In this document: positions 18,281 to 25,931 of the stretch, piece by piece
Numbering within the stretch: the first letter of the stretch is position 1
Layout: every line of letters begins with the position of its first letter
NCBI GenBank assembly: GCA_002840905.1
Contig: PHDD01000005.1
Coordinates: 67,012 to 131,011 of the forward strand
DNA from: Bacteroidetes bacterium HGW-Bacteroidetes-4
GTDB lineage: Bacteria; Bacteroidota; Bacteroidia; Bacteroidales; SZUA-534
Direction: 5' to 3'
Length of the DNA: 64,000 nt
Notes under the pieces: model-generated
What the model was told of the DNA's origin: nothing
The model's input: the letters and a program-made list of their open reading frames with translations, nothing else
Database searches by the model: none
Made by a program: the position numbers and the translations under genes

Positions 18281-19504
18281 TTACAAATAGGTTAAGGTTG
18301 AAAGCTGTCGGTAATCGTAAACCTCATTGGCTACTTCAATCAATTGTTGGGCAGTAAGCTGTTGTATTTTTGCGTATACCGCATCCAATGAATCCACCTT
18401 ACCAAAGAGCAGGTAGCTTCGTCCGATATTCAACATCAATCCCGAAAGGTTTTCGGCTCCAATGGCCATTTGACCAATCATTTGTTTTTTTGCCCGCTCC
18501 AATTGGAGAATTCCCAGCGTGTTGGTCTGAAGTTTCTGAATCTCCGATTTAATTATTTTTAAGCTTTTTTCCACCTTTTCGGGTTCTGTTCCAAAGTAGA
18601 TGCCCACTATTCCGGTGTCGCTGTATGGATTATAAAACGATTCCACATTATAGGTATAGCCATGGCGTTCGCGTAAGGCCAGGTTAAGGCGCGAATTCAT
18701 ACCCGGCCCGCCCAGGATATTATTTAGCAGCTCTAAAGGCAGCCGGTTCTTATGATCAATGGAATAAGCCCGGTTACCGGTGATGCAATGCGCCTGAAAC
18801 GTATCTTTTTTAATAACTTTTTGTTCGGGCTTGTAGCCATTGAGTACCAGTCGCCGCTCTTTCCTGAGGTTGGCCTTAACCTGACCAAAATACTTTTCGG
18901 CCCAGCGCTTTAACAGGTTAAAATTGACATCGCCCACCGAGCAAATAACCATTTGGTCGGTATGGTAATTTTCGGCAATAAAGTGCAATAAATCGGTCTG
19001 CTTATATGTGTTCAGCAGGTTGGGTTCGCCCAGAATATTCCGCCCTATGGGATGGCCGTCGAAAATCTGCTCTTCAAAATCGTCGAAAATAAGTTCAGCC
19101 GGACTGTCTTTGTAAGAATTTATTTCGTCAAGAATTACTTCTTTTTCTTTTTCAAGTTCCTTTACCGGAAACGATGCGTTAAAGACAATGTCGGAAAAAA
19201 GCTCCATTGTCCGGCTGGAATACTCTTTCAGAAACGACGCATAGATGCAGGTTTCTTCTTTGGTAGTGTAGGCGTCAATTTCGCCCCCCACATCTTCGAG
19301 CCGGCTAATTACATGATACGCCTTCCGCTTGTGGGTTCCTTTAAAAATAACGTGCTCAATAAAATGGGCAATTCCATGCTGATTAGCAGCTTCGTCGCGC
19401 GAACCCGTATTGATGATAATCCCCAAATGAGCAACCTTGCCGGCACTTTGTTGGTGTATCAGCCGAATGCCATTGGCTAAAGTATATAATTCGTATCCCT
19501 TCAT
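18281..19504 (-). CDS. M16 family zinc peptidase (processing-peptidase-like)
   Basis: This 407-residue protein belongs to peptidase family M16B. The inverted zinc motif HxxEH is present as His47-Phe-Ile-Glu50-His51 and the third ligand as Glu127 in VILDEI, exactly 76 residues after His51 as in active members. The second half carries the M16C-type domain with the arginine/tyrosine substrate-binding segment (LALRERHGYTYNVESFY). No signal peptide is seen, so the enzyme is cytoplasmic. Its substrate is unknown. It is a single-gene unit preceded by a perfect -7 box. Confidence 0.93.
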   Translation of the reverse strand: MKGYELYTLANGIRLIHQQSAGKVAHLGIIINTGSRDEAANQHGIAHFIEHVIFKGTHKRKAYHVISRLEDVGGEIDAYTTKEETCIYASFLKEYSSRTMELFSDIVFNASFPVKELEKEKEVILDEINSYKDSPAELIFDDFEEQIFDGHPIGRNILGEPNLLNTYKQTDLLHFIAENYHTDQMVICSVGDVNFNLLKRWAEKYFGQVKANLRKERRLVLNGYKPEQKVIKKDTFQAHCITGNRAYSIDHKNRLPLELLNNILGGPGMNSRLNLALRERHGYTYNVESFYNPYSDTGIVGIYFGTEPEKVEKSLKIIKSEIQKLQTNTLGILQLERAKKQMIGQMAIGAENLSGLMLNIGRSYLLFGKVDSLDAVYAKIQQLTAQQLIEVANEVYDYRQLSTLTYL

Positions 19505-19529
19505 GTCAGTTACGTCAAAATCAGGAGGG

Positions 19530-19537
19530 CAAAAGTA
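19530..19537 (-). promoter_or_regulatory. -7 box of the M16 peptidase gene
   Basis: TACTTTTG on the minus strand, a perfect TAnnTTTG box, 26 bp upstream of the ATG. The -33 element is not clear. Confidence 0.45.
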
Positions 19538-19594
19538 TAAAATAAAGCGGAACTAAACAGGGTAAACTACTTGTTTTTAGCAATTAACCCGGTT

Positions 19595-20065
19595 TTACTT
19601 CCAGGTGCTAAAAGGATGGTTACTTAAATATGAATTGTAATAGCGCGGGTTGTTGGTCACTTCCTGTCCAATCCAATCGGGCAGGGAGCATTCCTCTGCT
19701 GTGGATGAAAGCTCAACTTCGGCAAGCAAAAGACCCTGATTGGCTCCCTGGAATTCATCAATTTCAAAAACATGATCTTCGTACTCGACCACATAACGGG
19801 TTTTTTCAATAAGGTGAGGAAGGCAAAGTTTCAATAACCCTTTAGCATCGCCCAGCGAAATTTCCTGTTCCCACTCAAAACGACTCATGCCCGAAGCATC
19901 ACTGGGCCCTTTTATGGTAAGAAATCCTTTTTTTGAAGTTATGCGAACTCGTACGGTACGCTCCGGATCGATTGAAAGATATCCTTGTTTTATCTCAAAT
20001 TTTCCTGCAGCCATTAACCTAAAATCGCCCTGTACTAAAAATTTGCGTTCAATCTCGCGTGTCAT
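19595..20065 (-). CDS. CYTH domain protein (triphosphate tunnel metalloenzyme family)
   Basis: About 156 residues from ATG 20065. The open frame extends 26 codons further upstream, but MTREIERKF at this start places the diagnostic ExExK motif (Glu4-Ile-Glu6-Arg-Lys8) at the N-terminus as in nearly all CYTH proteins. Alternating basic and acidic strands follow (TVRVRITSKKGFLTIKG, YVVEYEDHVFEIDEF, LLLAEVEL), the eight-stranded tunnel that holds a triphosphate and metal ions. Bacterial members hydrolyse inorganic triphosphate or make cAMP (class IV cyclases); which applies is not decided by the sequence. It is cytoplasmic and stands alone. Confidence 0.9.
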   Translation of the reverse strand: MTREIERKFLVQGDFRLMAAGKFEIKQGYLSIDPERTVRVRITSKKGFLTIKGPSDASGMSRFEWEQEISLGDAKGLLKLCLPHLIEKTRYVVEYEDHVFEIDEFQGANQGLLLAEVELSSTAEECSLPDWIGQEVTNNPRYYNSYLSNHPFSTWK

Positions 20066-20355
20066 CTTTTCTTGTCTCATCCGTAACCGGTCAAATTTCA
20101 TAACTTTAAAACTTAAATAACTGAATAACAGCCCGTAAATCACAAGCTGTTTTAATTCCGCAGCGCAACAAATTTACTTACTTCCATTGGGTATTGCAAG
20201 CCAATCAAAGCGGTATGTTTTTTAGCTCATGCGTTTTTTATTTTTCTCTGAAAATAGCTACTACTTTTATAGCCAACAAAAAAATAGGAGAAAAAACTGT
20301 TGATAAAAGTATTTTATCGACAGGCAAAAAATTCATTAACGTAAATTCAAAATAG

Positions 20356-22404
20356 ATGAAAAAAATTGGACTGGCCACTCTGGTACTGATGCTTTTTGCA
20401 GCCTGCAATCCATCAACTGAAAAAAAACCAGATGATGTGGCCAACATTTCAGCAGAAGTAGTTGACCAAACCATTGAACTTTTGCAAAAGGCTCATACCG
20501 ATTGCGATGCCCAACTCATAGCAAAGGGGGTAAAACATGCCGCATCGTTATGGCGCCAAACCGATGGCGACGAAGTATACTTTCAACAGTTTTGCCTTGA
20601 CAATTACCTGAAAACCCACGAAGAAAAATCGCTGGTGTTTTCAAAACTTGAACATTATTTTGAAACTCTGACGGGTAACTTCACTAAAATGGGCGTGGGT
20701 CTAAACCTGAACCTGACTTTGGATAATGGACCGCTGCACGAAATCGACAGAATGTTTGGTGCATACAATCCAAGTGCCCACCTGAGCGACGATTTGTACA
20801 CAAACAAAATTGCCTTTGTAATTGCCCTGAATTTTCCTTATTTCACTTTAAGCGAAAAAGAAACACTGGGAACCGAATGGAGCAACAAACATTGGGCCTG
20901 GGCTCGACTGGGCGACCAATTTGCTGCCCGTGTTCCCGCACAACTGAAACAGCAATATTCCAACGCAAATACCAATGCCGATATTTATATTTCAGCCTAC
21001 AATATTTACATGGGGAGTTTACGTAATGCGGAAAATGAGCAGTTGTTTACCGACGATATGATTCTGTTAAGTCACTGGAACCTGCGCGACGAAATAAAAT
21101 CAAACTATGGCGATGCACAAAAGGGCTATGAAAAACAACAAATGGTTTATCAGGTTATGAAGCGGATTATCGACCAAAGTATTCCAAGGGAAGTAATAAA
21201 TTCAGGCAAATACCAATGGAATCCTTACGAAAATACACTTTTTGATCAGGATCAACTGGTTTCGTTTACTCCCGAAAACACCGACCGCTACCAGCAAATT
21301 ATCAACAGTTTTAAAGCCCTGCAGGCCATGGATGCCTATTACCCGGCAATGAATACTTATATTGAGCGAAGTTTTTCAGGAAACATGGAAATTGCTCAGC
21401 CCGAGGTAGAACAATTGTTTCATGAATTCTTAAGTGCTCCCCAGGTAAAAAAGGTGGCTGAATTAATTAAAGCCCGTCTGGGACGTGACTTACAGGCTTA
21501 TGACATTTGGTACGACGGATTTAAAGCCCGCAGCAGCATTTCGGCCGACATACTCAACAATAAAACTCAAAAAAAATACCCTGATGCCAAAGCTTTTGAA
21601 GCCGACATGCCCAACATGCTGGTTAAACTGGGATGGGATAAAGAGCGGGCTAAATTCCTGGCTTCAAAAATTACTGTTCAGGCAGCCCGTGGTTCAGGCC
21701 ATGCGTTGGGCGCTGAAATGCACGACATGTATTCGTACCTGCGAACCCGTGTTCCTGAAACCGGAATGAACTACAAAGGATACAACATTGCGGTTCATGA
21801 GTTTGGACACAATGTGGAACAGACCATTTCGCTGCACAGAGTTCCTTATTATATGCTGCATGGAGTTCCCAATACGGCATTTACCGAAGCCCTGGCTTTT
21901 ATTTTCCAGAGTCGCGACTTAAAATTGCTGGATATGAACGACCCCAATCCCAACAAGGAAGCCCAAAAAACATTGGATACTTTTTGGAGCATCTATGAAA
22001 TTATGGGCGTAAGTATGGTTGATATGAAAGTTTGGAAATGGCTTTATGCCAATCCCAATGCTGATGCCGAACAACTGAAAAAAGCAACTCTTGCCATTGC
22101 CAACGAATTGTGGAACCTATATTACGCCGAAGTTTTCGGTTTAAAAGACGAGCCGGTTTTGGCTATCTACTCACACATGATTGCTTATCCGCTTTACTTG
22201 TCAGCATATTCATTTGGCCATTTAATCGACTTTCAGATTGAGCAATATTTAAAAGGAAAAGATCTGGCAACTGAGGTAGAACGAATGTTTAGTCAGGGTC
22301 GTCTTACTCCGCAAACCTGGATGAAACGGGCTACTGGCCATGTTATTTCAAATGAACCCATTTTAACTGCCGTTGATGAAGCACTATCCAAAATAAAACA
22401 GTAA
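20356..22404 (+). CDS. Putative lipoprotein zinc metallopeptidase (gluzincin type)
   Basis: This 682-residue protein has an N-terminal signal ending in the lipobox LFAAC (Cys17), so it should be anchored in a membrane and face the periplasm or surface. The catalytic motif HEFGH lies at His481-His485, and Glu511 in FTEALAF, 26 residues later, fits the third zinc ligand of the HExxH + Glu (gluzincin) clan, as in families M2 and M3. The N-terminal ~450 residues are mostly helical, consistent with a deep-cleft peptidase. I do not recognise the exact family. It ends one base before the converging purN. A weak -7-like TACTTTTA lies at 20262-20269. Confidence 0.75.
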   Translation: MKKIGLATLVLMLFAACNPSTEKKPDDVANISAEVVDQTIELLQKAHTDCDAQLIAKGVKHAASLWRQTDGDEVYFQQFCLDNYLKTHEEKSLVFSKLEHYFETLTGNFTKMGVGLNLNLTLDNGPLHEIDRMFGAYNPSAHLSDDLYTNKIAFVIALNFPYFTLSEKETLGTEWSNKHWAWARLGDQFAARVPAQLKQQYSNANTNADIYISAYNIYMGSLRNAENEQLFTDDMILLSHWNLRDEIKSNYGDAQKGYEKQQMVYQVMKRIIDQSIPREVINSGKYQWNPYENTLFDQDQLVSFTPENTDRYQQIINSFKALQAMDAYYPAMNTYIERSFSGNMEIAQPEVEQLFHEFLSAPQVKKVAELIKARLGRDLQAYDIWYDGFKARSSISADILNNKTQKKYPDAKAFEADMPNMLVKLGWDKERAKFLASKITVQAARGSGHALGAEMHDMYSYLRTRVPETGMNYKGYNIAVHEFGHNVEQTISLHRVPYYMLHGVPNTAFTEALAFIFQSRDLKLLDMNDPNPNKEAQKTLDTFWSIYEIMGVSMVDMKVWKWLYANPNADAEQLKKATLAIANELWNLYYAEVFGLKDEPVLAIYSHMIAYPLYLSAYSFGHLIDFQIEQYLKGKDLATEVERMFSQGRLTPQTWMKRATGHVISNEPILTAVDEALSKIKQ

Positions 22405-22405
22405 A

Positions 22406-22975
22406 TTATTCAGAAAGTATCGTGCGCTCTATTATTGAAGGAAAAAACTCATACTCGAGCGCATGAACTTTTTTAGCTACCATTTCAGGGGTGTCGGTGG
22501 GCAAAACCGGCACCTTTTTTTGTTCAATAATTGCTCCCTGATCATACAGATCGTTTACAAAATGAACGGTAATGCCTGTTTCGGTTTCACCATTGGCTAC
22601 CACGGCCTGGTGCACCCGATCGCCATACATACCTTTGCCCCCAAACTTGGGTAACAAGGCTGGGTGAATATTAATTATCCGCTTGGGGAAAGCCTGAATC
22701 AATTGGTGGGGTACCAACCATAAAAATCCGGCCAACACAATCCAATCTATTTCAAAATCGTTTAGTTGCTTTAACACCCATTCGGAATCGTAAAACTGGC
22801 TTCGGTTAAAAACCACCGACGGGAGTTCCAGCTTTTTGGCCCGTTCCAGAACGTAGGCATTGGCATTGTTCGAGAACACTGCAGCTACTTCAATAGCAGC
22901 ATGGCTTGAAAAATACCGGGCTATATTTTCAACATTGGTTCCTGAACCGGAGGCAAAAAGTGCAATTTTAATCAT
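22406..22975 (-). CDS. purN: Phosphoribosylglycinamide formyltransferase
   Basis: This enzyme transfers a formyl group from 10-formyl-THF to GAR in purine synthesis. About 189 residues from ATG 22975 (MIKIALFASGSGTN), preferred over a TTG two codons upstream. Seen: the phosphate-binding GSGTN loop, the catalytic block NIHPALLPKFGGKGMYG with the Asn-x-His pair, and the conserved HFVNDLYDQGAII with the acidic residue that completes the site. Length and motifs are normal. It converges on the metallopeptidase gene with a single base between the stops. Confidence 0.96.
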   Translation of the reverse strand: MIKIALFASGSGTNVENIARYFSSHAAIEVAAVFSNNANAYVLERAKKLELPSVVFNRSQFYDSEWVLKQLNDFEIDWIVLAGFLWLVPHQLIQAFPKRIINIHPALLPKFGGKGMYGDRVHQAVVANGETETGITVHFVNDLYDQGAIIEQKKVPVLPTDTPEMVAKKVHALEYEFFPSIIERTILSE

Positions 22976-23028
22976 GAGCAAGTATTCAGATAAGCTTGTG
23001 TTTTAACTTATCAAAGATACAAAATACT

Positions 23029-23508
23029 TTAAAACAGCATTCCTTCAGCTTCTCCACTCTCATAAGCATTATCAATCTGGAGAATATTCTTTTTAGAGGC
23101 TTCAACGGCCAGATAGTCACAGCGTTCGTTTCCGGGATTTCCCGCATGGCCTTTTACCCAGTTAAATACTACTTTGTGTTTTTTATAAACCAGCAAAAAA
23201 CGTTTCCACAAATCGGCATTTTTTTTCTTCTTAAACGATGTTTTTACCCAATTTTGCAGCCAGCCTTTTTCAACGGCATCAATCACATACTTCGAATCGG
23301 AATAAATAGTAACCTCACAACCGGGAGTTTTTAAGGCCTCCAAACCTACTATTACTGCCAATAGTTCCATCCGGTTGTTGGTGGTCATGCGGTAGCCTTC
23401 CGACAAATCTTTGCGGTGGTTTCCTGAAATCAGTACGACTCCGTATCCACCCGGGCCGGGATTTCCGCTTGCAGCACCATCGGTATACATGGTAATTTTT
23501 GTTGCCAT
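23029..23508 (-). CDS. rnhA: Ribonuclease HI
   Basis: This 159-residue cytoplasmic enzyme cuts the RNA strand of RNA-DNA hybrids. The catalytic acidic residues are all present: Asp10 (MYTDGAASGNPGPGG), Glu48 (NNRMELLA), Asp71 (IYSDSKYV) and Asp131 (NERCDYLA), plus the active-site-loop His121 (VKGHAGN). The basic protrusion is present as KTSFKKKKNADLWKR. It is divergent from dusB with a 71-bp gap that must hold both promoters. Confidence 0.97.
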   Translation of the reverse strand: MATKITMYTDGAASGNPGPGGYGVVLISGNHRKDLSEGYRMTTNNRMELLAVIVGLEALKTPGCEVTIYSDSKYVIDAVEKGWLQNWVKTSFKKKKNADLWKRFLLVYKKHKVVFNWVKGHAGNPGNERCDYLAVEASKKNILQIDNAYESGEAEGMLF

Positions 23509-23512
23509 AATG

Positions 23513-23520
23513 CAAAAGTA
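23513..23520 (-). promoter_or_regulatory. -7 box of rnhA
   Basis: TACTTTTG on the minus strand ends only 5 bp before the rnhA ATG, so the transcript would start at or within a few bases of the start codon (very short leader or leaderless). No clear -33. Confidence 0.4.
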
Positions 23521-23551
23521 GACTTAAATTTTAGAAATAGATTCGGGTAAT

Positions 23552-23559
23552 GTATTTTT
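23552..23559 (+). promoter_or_regulatory. -7 box of dusB
   Basis: TATTTTTG is a perfect TAnnTTTG box. It overlaps the first possible ATG (23550) of the dusB frame, which argues that translation starts at 23574 or 23580. Confidence 0.45.
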
Positions 23560-23579
23560 GTGGCCGAAAACTGATGCGT

Positions 23580-24560
23580 ATGAAAATTGGGACTATTGAT
23601 TTGGGCGAGCGGCCGGTGTTTTTTGCACCCATGGAAGATGTGAGTGATCCTTCGTTTCGCAGGCTTTGCAAAGAATTTGGCGCCGACATGATGTACACCG
23701 AGTTCATTTCGTCCGATGGCCTTATCCGCGATGCTGAAAAAAGCGTACGCAAGCTCGACATTGCCGATTACGAGCGCCCCGTTGGAATCCAGATTTATGG
23801 GAAAAACCCGGAAGCTATGGTTGAAGCCGCCTTACGCTGCGAAGAAGCCCAACCCGATTTAATCGACCTGAATTTTGGTTGTCCCGTAAAACGGGTTGCC
23901 GGCAAAGGAGCCGGAGCCGGTTTGTTGCAAAACATTCCCCTGATGCTTGAAATTACAGCCAGAGTGGTAAAAGCCGTTAAAATTCCGGTAACGGTAAAAA
24001 CCCGCCTGGGTTGGGACGAAAACAACCTGCCCATTGTAAGCCTGGCCGAACAATTGCAGGATGTGGGCATAGCCGCACTTACCGTTCACGGACGCACCCG
24101 CAAACAAATGTACAAGGGCGAAGCCGACTGGACGCTGATTGGAGCCATAAAAGAAAATTCCCGAATGACCATACCCATAATTGGAAACGGCGATGTGAGC
24201 AGTCCCGAAATTGCCCTGCAAAAGTTTACCAATTACAGTGTTGATGCCATTATGATTGGACGTGCTGCCATTGGAAAACCATGGCTCTTTAAAGAGGTAA
24301 AACACTTCCTGCAAAACGGCGAACTGCTCCCGCCCATTACCATTCCCGAAAAGGTTGAACTGGCCAAACGGCACCTGAGCTATTCACTCGAACGGAAAGG
24401 CGATATTACCGGCGTGTTTGAAATGCGTCAGCATTTTTCGAATTATTTTAAAGGCCTGCCAAACTTTAAAGAAACCCGCATACGCCTGGTTACTGAAACC
24501 AATCCCAACACCATCCATTCCATTTTGGATGAGATAGCTGCCCAATGGGGCGATTATTAA
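23580..24560 (+). CDS. dusB: tRNA-dihydrouridine synthase DusB
   Basis: This FMN enzyme reduces uridine to dihydrouridine in the tRNA D-loop. From the ATG at 23580 it has ~326 residues: start MKIGTIDLGERPVFFAPMEDVSDPSFR, active-site Cys101 in LNFGCPVKRVAGKGAGAGLL, the FMN-phosphate-binding end of the barrel (GNGDVSSPE, MIGRAAIGKPW), and a C-terminal helical RNA-binding domain (EMRQHFSNYFKGLPNFKETR). In-frame ATGs at 23550 and 23574 exist; the first overlaps the promoter box and is unlikely. A 681-bp region without intact genes follows. Confidence 0.95.
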   Translation: MKIGTIDLGERPVFFAPMEDVSDPSFRRLCKEFGADMMYTEFISSDGLIRDAEKSVRKLDIADYERPVGIQIYGKNPEAMVEAALRCEEAQPDLIDLNFGCPVKRVAGKGAGAGLLQNIPLMLEITARVVKAVKIPVTVKTRLGWDENNLPIVSLAEQLQDVGIAALTVHGRTRKQMYKGEADWTLIGAIKENSRMTIPIIGNGDVSSPEIALQKFTNYSVDAIMIGRAAIGKPWLFKEVKHFLQNGELLPPITIPEKVELAKRHLSYSLERKGDITGVFEMRQHFSNYFKGLPNFKETRIRLVTETNPNTIHSILDEIAAQWGDY

Positions 24561-24641
24561 ACAATAACAAATGTTACTTTCGGTGTTTTTTTTCGACCTT
24601 TGCTTATTTAAAAATAAAAAAACCCTTAAAAACATTGAATT

Positions 24642-24906
24642 ATGAACAAACCTCTTTTGCTTACCCTGCTTTTAGCTCTGGAATTTTTTTTGTAACCTCT
24701 TTATGCATAGCTTAAACATCGATGAAGAAAGTTAAACCCCTACTATTCAATCGAAAATACTGAATGAGGAACGTATTATAATGATGCAATTACCCAAGGG
24801 CTATGCCATGAATAAAGCAAATTACCCGATACATTTTTTGCTCGATGAAATATTTGGCAAGGTGGTTCTATGCAAAAATTGTAGGCATACTTTACAGCAA
24901 TATTAG
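24642..24906 (+). pseudogene. Truncated and frameshifted esterase remnant
   Basis: A 17-codon frame at 24642-24695 (MNKPLLLTLLLALEFFL) looks like a signal peptide start that runs straight into a stop. In another frame, 24736-24906 reads ...SKILNEERIIMMQLPKGY and then MNKANYPIHFLLDEIFGK before losing similarity and stopping. That pattern (S-x-L-x-EER, LP-x-GY, YP-x-x-x-LLD) matches the start of the putative esterase family (COG2819, IroE/esterase-D-like alpha/beta hydrolases: LPEGY...YPVLYLLDG). The nucleophile Ser region and everything after it are missing. I infer a secreted esterase gene destroyed by frameshift and deletion. Confidence 0.55.
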
Positions 24907-24915
24907 TATAAAAAT

Positions 24916-24962
24916 TACTGAAACAGAATCCCCAAAAGCCTTCGGGGCCCTGAGGAACAGTC
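24916..24962 (-). repeat. Degenerate tRNA-Asn-derived repeat, copy A
   Basis: This contains CTTCGGGGCCCTGAGGAACA followed by GTC, the most diverged of three copies of the block seen at 25077-25155 and 25838-25879. It keeps the GCCTTCGGGGCC core and the ...AACAGTC end that matches the anticodon arm of the tRNA-Asn at 25932-26005. It lies just after the esterase remnant. Confidence 0.45.
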
Positions 24963-25076
24963 TTCCAAAATTAATCATATAAAAGGTAAATAACCGGTGT
25001 AACTATTCGGATTAACCCTTTGCTTTTGCCATAAAATAAAAAAAACTTCACAATAATTTGTAAGTGCTTTATCTTG

Positions 25077-25155
25077 TTGGGCTCCCCTTTCGCACCCTTT
25101 CGGAAGGGACTTGAACCAACCCAGAAAGCTTTCGGGGCCCTGATGAACAGCTGTC
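25077..25155 (-). repeat. Degenerate tRNA-Asn 3'-half fragment, copy B
   Basis: Read on the minus strand this copy follows the tRNA-Asn from anticodon loop to 3' end: CTGTTCATCAGGG (tRNA: CTGTTAATCAGGG), then TTGGTTCAAGTCC (identical to the T-arm) and finally GGGGAGCCCA (identical to the tRNA end plus flank). Two insertions rich in GAAAG interrupt it: CCCCGAAAGCTTTCTGGG in the variable region and a ~20-nt stretch with CCGAAAGGG and GCGAAAGG in the T-arm/acceptor. It lacks the D-arm and the 5' acceptor strand and cannot be a functional tRNA. Confidence 0.6.
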
Positions 25156-25208
25156 TTTAGCTATATATTTTAGGGGTTTATGCAACAAGTAAAGAATTAT
25201 AAACTTTT

Positions 25209-25237
25209 TTGAAAAAGTAATAAATATATTACCTTTA
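25209..25237 (+). promoter_or_regulatory. Promoter of hicAB
   Basis: TTG at 25209-25211 (within TTTTTTG), an 18-bp spacer and TACCTTTA at 25230-25237 (7 of 8 to TAnnTTTG). The box ends 4 bp before the hicA ATG, so the mRNA would be leaderless or nearly so. Confidence 0.5.
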
Positions 25238-25241
25238 CGCC

Positions 25242-25439
25242 ATGAAATACAACGACCTTTTTAAACTGTTAAAGAACCATGGTTGGGTTGAAGTCCGGCA
25301 AAAAGGAAGTCACGTTATTTTGCATCATCCCGAAAAGGAAATACAATTAACAGTACCCTACCATGCAGGCAAAGAGGTTAAAAAAGGATTGCTAAACGCA
25401 ATTTTAAAACAAGCTGCAATTAAAACCAAAAAGCGATGA
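25242..25439 (+). CDS. hicA: HicA-family toxin (mRNA interferase)
   Basis: This 65-residue protein has the double-stranded-RNA-binding-like fold of HicA: helix 1 (YNDLFKLLKNHGWVEVRQ), then the catalytic His in KGSHVILHHP, the strand IQLTVPYHAG and the C-terminal helix VKKGLLNAILKQA. HicA toxins cleave mRNA and are inactivated by binding HicB. The stop overlaps the hicB start (4-bp ATGA-type overlap at 25436-25439), the usual coupling of the pair. It lies between two tRNA-Asn-derived repeats and next to a broken gene, so it was probably acquired. Confidence 0.93.
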   Translation: MKYNDLFKLLKNHGWVEVRQKGSHVILHHPEKEIQLTVPYHAGKEVKKGLLNAILKQAAIKTKKR

Positions 25440-25822
25440 AAAAGAAAAAAATCCATTTAGAAGTTGTAAAAGAAAATACCGGATACAGCGCTACCGGAAC
25501 TATTGAAAATAATTTTATTGCCACTGAGGCCGAAAGCTTTACAGACCTTCAAAAAAATGCAGTTGAGGCCATAAATCTGGCTTTTGATAGTGAGGAATAT
25601 ACCCTTAATGACATACAATTTGCCTACGACCTTAAAAGCTTTTTTGATTTTTATAAGGTAATAAACGCAAAGGCTTTAAGTGAGCGTATAGGGATGAACC
25701 AAAGTTTAATGGCACAATACATAAAAGGCAGCAAGAAACCCTCAACCAGCCAGTTAAAAAGGATTTTACATGGAGTACAACAAATTGGTCGCGAATTATC
25801 GGAGGCCCGTTTTTTAATGTAG
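25436..25822 (+). CDS. hicB: HicB-family antitoxin with C-terminal helix-turn-helix
   Basis: This 128-residue protein has an N-terminal degraded RNase-H-like HicB fold (about 1-60: VVKENTGYSATGTIENNFIATEAESFTDLQKNAVEAINLAF) and a C-terminal XRE-type helix-turn-helix (about 75-128: ALSERIGMNQSLMAQYIKGSKKPSTSQLKRILHGVQQIGREL). The first part neutralises HicA; the second should bind the hicAB promoter for autorepression. Long HicB forms with an HTH of this kind are known. A tRNA-derived repeat begins 15 bp after the stop. Confidence 0.92.
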   Translation: MKKKKIHLEVVKENTGYSATGTIENNFIATEAESFTDLQKNAVEAINLAFDSEEYTLNDIQFAYDLKSFFDFYKVINAKALSERIGMNQSLMAQYIKGSKKPSTSQLKRILHGVQQIGRELSEARFLM

Positions 25823-25837
25823 CCTTTCAAAATGAAC

Positions 25838-25879
25838 CTGAACCAAGCCCGAAAGCTTTCGGGGCCTTGATTAACAGTC
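25838..25879 (-). repeat. tRNA-Asn-derived repeat with palindrome, copy C
   Basis: The minus strand reads GACTGTTAATCA (identical to the tRNA-Asn anticodon stem-loop), then AGGC, the perfect 16-bp palindrome CCCGAAAGCTTTCGGG (25848-25863), then CTTGGTTCAG (T-arm, first 9 bases identical). The D-arm and both acceptor strands are absent. It lies between hicB and the terminator of the intact tRNA gene. Confidence 0.6.
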
Positions 25880-25880
25880 A

Positions 25881-25917
25881 TAAAACAAAAAAGCCTTTGC
25901 AAAAAATCTGCAAAGGC
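25881..25917 (-). terminator. Intrinsic terminator of tRNA-Asn
   Basis: On the minus strand a perfect 9-bp stem GCCTTTGCA/TGCAAAGGC (25917-25909 with 25901-25893) is followed by TTTTTTGTTTTA. It begins 15 bp beyond the tRNA 3' end. Confidence 0.85.
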
Positions 25918-25931
25918 CTTATTTTACTGGG

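Noticed and set aside
23550-23579. dusB start at ATG 23550
   Set aside because: It overlaps a perfect -7 box and adds residues (MYFCGRKLMR) foreign to the family; the ATG at 23580 fits better.
25081-25160. Possible second tRNA gene
   Set aside because: Only the 3' half resembles tRNA-Asn and two insertions break it; D-arm and 5' acceptor strand are missing, so it is listed as a degenerate repeat.
25848-25863. Terminator for hicB
   Set aside because: The palindrome has no T run on the plus side and recurs inside tRNA-like sequence, so it is better read as part of the repeat.
24916-25879. CRISPR array
   Set aside because: Only three diverged copies at irregular distances (about 160 and 760 bp), containing genes between them; no cas genes.
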